Origin: Streptomyces calvus
GTDB taxonomy: Bacteria > Actinomycetota > Actinomycetes > Streptomycetales > Streptomycetaceae
Direction: 5' to 3'
DNA: 64,000 nucleotides
Assembly (NCBI RefSeq): GCF_006782915.1
Contig: NZ_VCNP01000035.1
Location: 62,001-126,000 of the forward strand
This document shows, piece by piece, positions 59,360 to 64,000 of this stretch; the stretch's first letter is position 1, and the number at the start of each line of letters is the position of its first letter. A program made the translations under genes and the position numbers. A model generated the notes under the pieces. That model saw only the letters and a program-made list of their open reading frames with translations, was not told the origin of the DNA and searched no databases.

Positions 59360-60334
59360 ATGACCGGCAACGCGCACGACGACGCCCTCAAGGTCCTGGG
59401 AGAGGGCGGCCTGGACCTGTACGCCCGCGCCCTGCAGCAGGGCGGCATACCCGCCCCCGCGGCCCCCGAGGCCCCGCGCCTGGTCCGCCTCGGGCTGCTG
59501 AACCCCGCCCTGGACGATCCCGACCGCCTGGAGCCCGTCGCCCCGCACATCGCCCTGCACCGGCTGCTGCGGGCCTCCGCCGACCGCGTCGCCGAGGAAC
59601 GGCGGCGCGAGGAGCGCCTCGTCGAGGCACTCCAGCCGCTGCTGCAGGCCGGCGGCGGCCCGGAACCGGCGACCGCGCTCATCACGCTGCACAGCGACAA
59701 GGAACGCATCGGCCAGGTCATCGACGAGGTGATGGCCGAGGCCCGGGAACTCCTGGCCGTCCAGCCCTACAACAGCTACACCAGCGCCGACCCGGCCCTG
59801 CACGAGGCCGCGCTGCGGCGGGACCAGGCCCTGCTCGACCGAGGTGGCCGAATCCGTGCGCTCTACCAGCACACGCTGCGTCACGCGCCGCGGCTCGCCG
59901 CCCGCTACGAACGCCTCACCGGCGACGTCGAGGCACGCACCCTGGACGAGATCACCGAGCGCCTCATCGTCATCGACCGCACGGTCGCCCTCGTCCCCGC
60001 CAACGCCGACCGCAGCTCCGCCCTGGAGGTCCGCCACCCGGCGCTGGTGGGCTACCTCGCCACCACCTTCGACCGGCTGTGGCGGCTGGCCACCCCGATG
60101 TATCCGCAGGCCGTCACGCAGCCCACCCTCAACGGCGTCACCCCCCGGCAGCGCGCCATCGCCGCGCTGCTCGTCGAGGGCCACACCGACGCCGTCATCG
60201 CCGACCGGCTCGGCATGAACGTGCGCACCGCCCGGGTGCACATCGCCAAGCTCGCCGCGACGCTCGGCAGCCAGAGCCGGGCCCAGCTCGGCTACCTCAT
60301 CGGACGTTCCGGGATCCTTGATCCGGAAGCGTGA
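59360..60334 (+). CDS. LuxR-type helix-turn-helix regulator (paralogue 2)
   Basis: 324 residues from ATG 59360 (GGGAGCGAG upstream). Same three-part layout as paralogue 1: N-terminal LDLYARALQQGGIPAPAAPEAPRLVRLGLLNPALDDPDRLEPVAPHIAL, PLD-like middle (ELLAVQPYNSYTSADP, GGRIRALYQHTLRHAPR, DRTVALVPANADRSSALEVRHPALVGYL) and HTH (AIAALLVEGHTDAVIADRLGMNVRTARVHIAKLAATLGSQSRAQLGYL). The recognition helices of paralogues 1 and 2 are almost equal, so shared targets are likely. Its 3' end overlaps that of the convergent paralogue 3 by 38 bp. Confidence 0.9.
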   Translation: MTGNAHDDALKVLGEGGLDLYARALQQGGIPAPAAPEAPRLVRLGLLNPALDDPDRLEPVAPHIALHRLLRASADRVAEERRREERLVEALQPLLQAGGGPEPATALITLHSDKERIGQVIDEVMAEARELLAVQPYNSYTSADPALHEAALRRDQALLDRGGRIRALYQHTLRHAPRLAARYERLTGDVEARTLDEITERLIVIDRTVALVPANADRSSALEVRHPALVGYLATTFDRLWRLATPMYPQAVTQPTLNGVTPRQRAIAALLVEGHTDAVIADRLGMNVRTARVHIAKLAATLGSQSRAQLGYLIGRSGILDPEA

Positions 60335-61337
60335 GGGGCACCGGCGCGGGGCGGCGCGGGCCGTCCAGGCCGGCCTGCGCGATCCGGACACCCAGCTGGG
60401 TGCGGCTGGCCGCGCCCAGCGTCTCCGACAGCCGGGCGATGTGGGCCCGGCAGGTGCGCACGCTGATGCCCAGCCGTTCCGCGATCACCGCGTCCTGGTG
60501 GCCCTCCGCCAGCAGCGCGGCGATGGACTGCTCACGGTGCGAGATGCCCTCGATGCCGGTGTCGGGCAGCGGGGCGGTCAGCGGGATGGCGAGCCGCCAC
60601 AACCGCTCGAAGACCGTGCCCAGGTACTCCACCAGCGCCGGGTGCCGCAGCTCCAGCGCCATCGAGCGCTCGGCGTTGGCGGGGATGAAGGCGACCGTGC
60701 GGTCGAACAGGATCAGCCGCTCGATCACCTCGTCCAGGGTGCGCGCCTCCACCGCGTCGCCCATCAGTTCCAGATAGGTGAGCAGCCCCTGCCCGTGCCG
60801 GGCCACGTGCGTGTACAGGTCCCGCATCCGCACCCCGCGGCCGCGCAGCGCCATCGCCCGGTGCAGGCCCTCCGACAGCTCCGCCTCGCGCCGGATGCCG
60901 CCCGGCTGCACCGTGAGCACCTCGGTGGTGCACGCCTGGGTGGCCTCGTCCATCGCGGCCTGGATCCGGGCCAGCCCGTCCAGCACCCGGATCGCCGGGC
61001 CCTCCGCCGCCGACGGCGACGACGGCACGGGGCGGCCGAGACCGGCGTACCACTCGAAGGCCGCCACGGCCGAGCCGACCCGTCGCTGGCTGGCGCTGAT
61101 CTCGTCGTACATGCCGCGCAGCAGCCGGGTCATGACCTCCTGCGGGGCGGTCGGCACCAGCCAGTCCATGTCGTCGGGATCCGGGTGCAGCAGCGCCAGC
61201 TCCAGCAGGCAGGGCACCGGCTCCGCGTCCCGCCGCGGCAGCCGTCCGCGCCGTACGGCCCGGGAATACACCCGATCCCCGGCCTCGCACAGTCGGTCAG
61301 CACCGTGAGGATGCTCGTCCGTCCCGTGCCCGGCCAT
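60297..61337 (-). CDS. LuxR-type helix-turn-helix regulator (paralogue 3)
   Basis: 346 residues from ATG 61337. N-terminal RLCEAGDRVYSRAVRRGRLPRRDAEPVPCLLELALLHPDPDDMDWLVPTAP is close to paralogue 1; middle EVLTVQPGGIRREAEL, GVRMRDLYTHVARHG, RTVAFIPANAERSMALELRHPALVEYL; HTH SIAALLAEGHQDAVIAERLGISVRTCRAHIARLSETLGAASRTQLGVRIA. The C-terminus (DGPRRPAPVPLTLPDQGSRNVR) is encoded in the 38 bp shared antisense with paralogue 2. ATG 61337 with a moderate ribosome site; GTG 61349 also possible. Confidence 0.88.
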   Translation of the reverse strand: MAGHGTDEHPHGADRLCEAGDRVYSRAVRRGRLPRRDAEPVPCLLELALLHPDPDDMDWLVPTAPQEVMTRLLRGMYDEISASQRRVGSAVAAFEWYAGLGRPVPSSPSAAEGPAIRVLDGLARIQAAMDEATQACTTEVLTVQPGGIRREAELSEGLHRAMALRGRGVRMRDLYTHVARHGQGLLTYLELMGDAVEARTLDEVIERLILFDRTVAFIPANAERSMALELRHPALVEYLGTVFERLWRLAIPLTAPLPDTGIEGISHREQSIAALLAEGHQDAVIAERLGISVRTCRAHIARLSETLGAASRTQLGVRIAQAGLDGPRRPAPVPLTLPDQGSRNVR

Positions 61338-61464
61338 CGCCCGTTCCACCCCCGGTTCAGCCTCTTCCGCAGCGCAACTATGCGCGGCCGAAACCGGCTG
61401 TGCAACACGCTCCCGCCCCGCACCGGCCCGGGGACCGGCCGGGTGGCCGAAAATCGCCGGAGGG

Positions 61465-62571
61465 TCAGGTCAGGTTGACCGCCGCGCAGGCCGCCTGGAG
61501 CCTCGCGGTGCAGATCTCCGACACCTTGTAGATCTTGTCGGCGACGACGGTGTCCCCGATGTTCTCCTTGGTCAGCGCGACCACCGGCACCAGCTGCGCC
61601 GGAATGTCCTTGGTGGTGGGGCTGTCCACCCGGTCGCGGGTGAGCGCGTCGAACTGGATGTCACGGCCCTGGACCTTCGCCACCGCCATCTCGGCGGCGC
61701 TCTCGGCCTCCTCCGGGTATGACTTGTACACGCTCATGTACTGCTCGCCGGCGAGGATCCGCTGGACCGCCGCGAGCTCCGCGTCCTGGCCGGTGATCGG
61801 GGGCATGTCGGTCACACCGGCCGCCTTCAGCGCCTTGACGATGCCGCCCGCCATGCCGTCGTTGGCGGAGTAGACCGCCTCGATGTTCTCCGCGCCGATC
61901 GCGTTGATCGCCTCGGTCATGTTGGCCTGGGCGTTCTCCGGCTTCCAGTCCTTGGTGTCGAAGGACTTGGAGATCGTCACCTTGCCCTTGAGCTCGGACA
62001 TCGCGCCGGCCTTGAACTGCTTGGCGTTCGGGTCGGTCGGCGAGCCGTTCATCATCACGATCTTGTCGGTGATGCTGAGGTCGTCCCCGAGGGACTCCAG
62101 CAGCGAGCGGCCCTGCACCTCGCCGACCAGCTCGTTGTCGAAGGAGATGTAGGCGTCGATCGGGCCCTCGGCCAGCCGGTCGTAGGCGATGACCGGGATG
62201 CCCGCGTCCTTGGCCTTCTGCACGCCGGGCGCGATGGCGTGGGCGTCGACCGCGTCCAGCACGATGACGTCGACCTTCTTGTCGACCATCGCCTGGAGCT
62301 GGCTCGACTGCTTGCCGGCGTCCGCGTCGGCGTTGGCGTACTCGACCCTGCCCTTGTTGTCGGTGAGCGACTCCACCTTCGCCTTGAAGATGGGGTGGTC
62401 GAACTCCTCGTAGCGGGTGTTGGCCTTCTCCGGCAGCAGCAGCCCGACGGTGATGTCGTCGCCCTTGGTCGGGCTCGCGTCGTCGCTGCTCCCCGTCGCG
62501 TTGAGCACGCCGCAGCCGGCGAGCATGACGGACACGGAGGTGGCGGCCACGGATATGGCGATACGGCGCAT
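61465..62571 (-). CDS. Sugar ABC transporter substrate-binding lipoprotein (orphan)
   Basis: 368 residues, type 1 periplasmic-binding fold of the XylF/RbsB group. Lipobox VMLAGC with Cys20. DDITVGLLLPEKANTRYEEFDHPIFKAKVE, QLQAMVDKKVDVIVLDAVDAHAIAPGVQKAKDAGIPVIAYDRL, AYISFDNELVGEVQG, VYSANDGMAGGIVKALKAAG, and GQDAELAAVQRILAGEQYMSVYKS. This pattern is that of xylose/arabinose-type binding proteins. No permease or ATPase gene is next to it, so it pairs with a transporter elsewhere or acts as a sensor. ATG 62571. Confidence 0.93.
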   Translation of the reverse strand: MRRIAISVAATSVSVMLAGCGVLNATGSSDDASPTKGDDITVGLLLPEKANTRYEEFDHPIFKAKVESLTDNKGRVEYANADADAGKQSSQLQAMVDKKVDVIVLDAVDAHAIAPGVQKAKDAGIPVIAYDRLAEGPIDAYISFDNELVGEVQGRSLLESLGDDLSITDKIVMMNGSPTDPNAKQFKAGAMSELKGKVTISKSFDTKDWKPENAQANMTEAINAIGAENIEAVYSANDGMAGGIVKALKAAGVTDMPPITGQDAELAAVQRILAGEQYMSVYKSYPEEAESAAEMAVAKVQGRDIQFDALTRDRVDSPTTKDIPAQLVPVVALTKENIGDTVVADKIYKVSEICTARLQAACAAVNLT

Positions 62572-62634
62572 GCGAGGGCTCACTTCAGGTGCGTTCCGGA
62601 CGTGGGCACAGCTTTGTGGCCCATGTGACTGAAA

Positions 62635-62664
62635 AGACAACGCTTCAGCCCCCACCGTCGTCAA
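62635..62664 (-). promoter_or_regulatory. Putative promoter of the sugar-binding lipoprotein
   Basis: On the minus strand TTGACG (62659-62664), 18 nt, TTGTCT (62635-62640), the latter a partial match to TAnnnT, about 63 nt upstream of the ATG. Confidence 0.4.
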
Positions 62665-62791
62665 GGGGGACCACTTAACGAGATGGACACAGCACGGTGC
62701 GCTGAAATCGTGGAGAACCTGCGGACGGAACGGGGCGGCAGCCTGGACCGGCGCACATACCGCGACCACACATGTGTTCCCGGACAGCGGA

Positions 62792-62824
62792 CGGGCCCGG
62801 AGGTTCCATGAACCTCCGGGCCCG
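62792..62824 (-). terminator. Hairpin terminator of the dnaK-grpE-dnaJ-hspR operon
   Basis: Perfect 15-bp stem (62792-62806 with 62810-62824) with a 3-nt loop, about 20 bp beyond the hspR stop. It is the strongest hairpin at this end. Confidence 0.85.
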
Positions 62825-62844
62825 GCGCGGTACTTCACGACGCG

Positions 62845-63294
62845 TCAGTCCGACTGCTGCCGCTTCGGCCTCCACACCACGAGCGCGCTGGTCTGCTGCA
62901 CTTCCTGGTACGGGACCAGATCGCGGCGGTAGGAAGCGTGCACCGCGGCCTCGCGCTGCCGCATCGCCGCCGCCGCGCCGTCCAGGGCGTCCTCCAGTTC
63001 GGCCACGCGGGCCTGGAGGGCGGCGACCTGGTTCTCCAGTTCGATGATGCGCTTGATGCCGGCCAGGTTGATGCCCTCGTCCTGCGACAACTGCTGCACC
63101 TGGCGGAGCAGTTCGATGTCGCGGGCCGAGTAGCGGCGCCCGCGGCCGGCGGTACGGTCCGGCGACACGAGTCCCAGCCGGTCGTACTGGCGCAGGGTCT
63201 GCGGGTGCAGGCCGGAGAGCTGGGCCGCCACCGAAATGACGTAGACCGGTGTGTCGTGGGTCAGTTCATACGGGTTGCGTCGACGGCCGTCCAT
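62845..63294 (-). CDS. hspR: Heat-shock repressor HspR (MerR-like)
   Basis: 149 residues. MerR-type winged helix: VYVISVAAQLSGLHPQTLRQYDRLGLVSPDRTAGRGRRYSARDIELLRQVQQLSQDEGINLAGIKRIIEL, then a coiled coil (ENQVAALQARVAELEDALDGAAAAMRQRE). HspR binds HAIR sites and uses DnaK as co-repressor to shut off the dnaK operon, clpB and lon (established). It lies 6 bp after dnaJ, last gene of the operon. The C-terminal tail (SYRRDLVPYQEVQQTSALVVWRPK) is typical for actinobacterial HspR. Confidence 0.97.
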   Translation of the reverse strand: MDGRRRNPYELTHDTPVYVISVAAQLSGLHPQTLRQYDRLGLVSPDRTAGRGRRYSARDIELLRQVQQLSQDEGINLAGIKRIIELENQVAALQARVAELEDALDGAAAAMRQREAAVHASYRRDLVPYQEVQQTSALVVWRPKRQQSD

Positions 63295-63300
63295 CTGACA

Positions 63301-64000
63301 TCAAGCTCCCTTCGCGGCCTGGAACAGCTCCGCCCGCGGATCCTCCTCCGCGGTCGCCTCGCGATACGCCTCCAGCGCGTCACGAGCCTTCCCCGACAGA
63401 TCCTTGGGAACACTCACCTCGACGGTGACCAGCAGATCGCCCCGGGTGCCGTCCTTGCGGACCGCGCCCTTGCCCCGGGCCCGCATGGTCCGGCCGTTGG
63501 GCGTGCCCGGCGGCAGCTTCAGCGTGACCGGCGGACCGCCGAGCGTCGGCACCCGCACCTCGCCGCCGAGGGCCGCCTCGGCGAACGTGACCGGCACGGT
63601 GACGGTGAGGTTGTCGTCCTTGCGGCCGAACACCGGGTGGGCGCCGACGTGCACGACGACGTACAGGTCACCGGCGGGACCGCCGCGCTCGCCCGGCGCG
63701 CCCTTGCCGCGCAGCCGGATCCGCTGGCCGTCGCTGACGCCCGCGGGGATGCGCACCTGCATGGTCCGCGAGGACTTGGCCCGGCCGCTGCCCTTGCAGA
63801 CCTCGCAGGGCTCCTCCGCGATCAGGCCCCGGCCCTTGCAGTCCGGGCACGGGTCGGTGAGCGAGAAGCCCCCGCCGGAGCCCCGGGCGACCTGCCCGGT
63901 GCCGACGCAGGTCGGGCACACGCGCGGTGTGCCGTTCTTGTCGCCGGTGCCCGAGCAGGCCTTGCAAGGCGCCTGCGACGACATCCGCAGCGGGACGGTC
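63301..64000 (-). CDS. dnaJ: Chaperone DnaJ (partial, N-terminus outside)
   Basis: Co-chaperone that stimulates DnaK ATPase. The last 232 residues are in the window, beginning TVPLRMSSQAPCKACSGTG; the J-domain and Gly/Phe region lie beyond the right edge. Four zinc-binding CxxCxGxG repeats: CKACSGTG, CPTCVGTG, CPDCKGRG and CEVCKGSG, then the two peptide-binding C-terminal domains (IRLRGKGAPGERGGPAGDLYVVVHV; VRVPTLGGPPVTLKLPPGTPNGRTMRARGKG). This is the DnaJ1 type next to hspR in Streptomyces. Operon dnaK-grpE-dnaJ-hspR read from the right. Confidence 0.96.
   Translation of the reverse strand, partial: TVPLRMSSQAPCKACSGTGDKNGTPRVCPTCVGTGQVARGSGGGFSLTDPCPDCKGRGLIAEEPCEVCKGSGRAKSSRTMQVRIPAGVSDGQRIRLRGKGAPGERGGPAGDLYVVVHVGAHPVFGRKDDNLTVTVPVTFAEAALGGEVRVPTLGGPPVTLKLPPGTPNGRTMRARGKGAVRKDGTRGDLLVTVEVSVPKDLSGKARDALEAYREATAEEDPRAELFQAAKGA

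Overview
This 64 kb window looks like a piece of a Streptomyces chromosome. The evidence is very high G+C, third-position GC bias, many GTG starts, promoters without leaders (a TAnnnT hexamer 6-7 nt before the start codon), long perfect GC hairpins as terminators, and the gene set. The order asd-ask ... recR-ybaB ... purA ... fba-pyrE ... clpB ... hspR-dnaJ matches, from memory, the conserved core around SCO3611-SCO3669 of S. coelicolor. No synteny search was run. No rRNA, tRNA, integrase, IS element, prophage or CRISPR array was recognised.

Layout. 1-5 kb: a partial S9 peptidase, SURF1, and an ECF-type sigma factor with a co-translated membrane protein. 5-8 kb: ask-asd, the entry to the aspartate family of amino acids; ask has a likely internal start for the beta subunit. 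8-10.4 kb: a secreted M23 peptidase, DUF5063, recR, ybaB. 10.8-15.5 kb: a SLATT-type two-TM protein, a membrane-tethered PstS-like protein and a Ser/Thr kinase, with an array of hairpin repeats between the first two. 15.5-20.1 kb: MarR with a DJ-1/PfpI protein, a class III aminotransferase, a GntR regulator and two small unknowns. 20.3-25.6 kb: a defence-type operon with an AAA ATPase, a RloB-like TOPRIM protein and a giant HsdM-HsdS fusion with no HsdR. 25.7-32 kb: purA, a DAG-kinase-like protein, Uma2, and a GbsR-type regulator divergent from an ABC-2 exporter. 32-39.7 kb: P450, two tandem paralogous DesK-like two-component systems, an acyltransferase and a DUF1023 hydrolase. 39.8-40.6 kb: a tandem array that runs into the 3' end of a hydrolase gene. 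40.5-43.6 kb: the kynurenine branch of tryptophan degradation (dioxygenase, kynureninase, probable formamidase). 43.7-57.6 kb: housekeeping genes (MFS exporter, fba, pyrE, epimerase, membrane spermidine-synthase-like protein, aminotransferase, YbjN, clpB). 57.7-61.4 kb: three paralogous LuxR-type regulators next to a tiny secreted peptide gene coupled to a degenerate Rieske-like protein. 61.4-64 kb: an orphan sugar-binding lipoprotein, hspR and the start of the dnaJ/grpE/dnaK operon (read right to left).

How genes work together. HspR, encoded here, should bind the perfect HAIR element upstream of clpB, which also lies just upstream of a divergent flavoprotein gene. The RloA/RloB-type pair and the HsdMS fusion probably form one defence operon. 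The Trp dioxygenase and kynureninase genes overlap and end in a hairpin; the formamidase follows as a separate unit. The most novel-looking candidates are the HsdMS-RloB-ATPase operon, the peptide/Rieske-like/LuxR cluster and the 122-bp repeat array at 39.8-40.6 kb.
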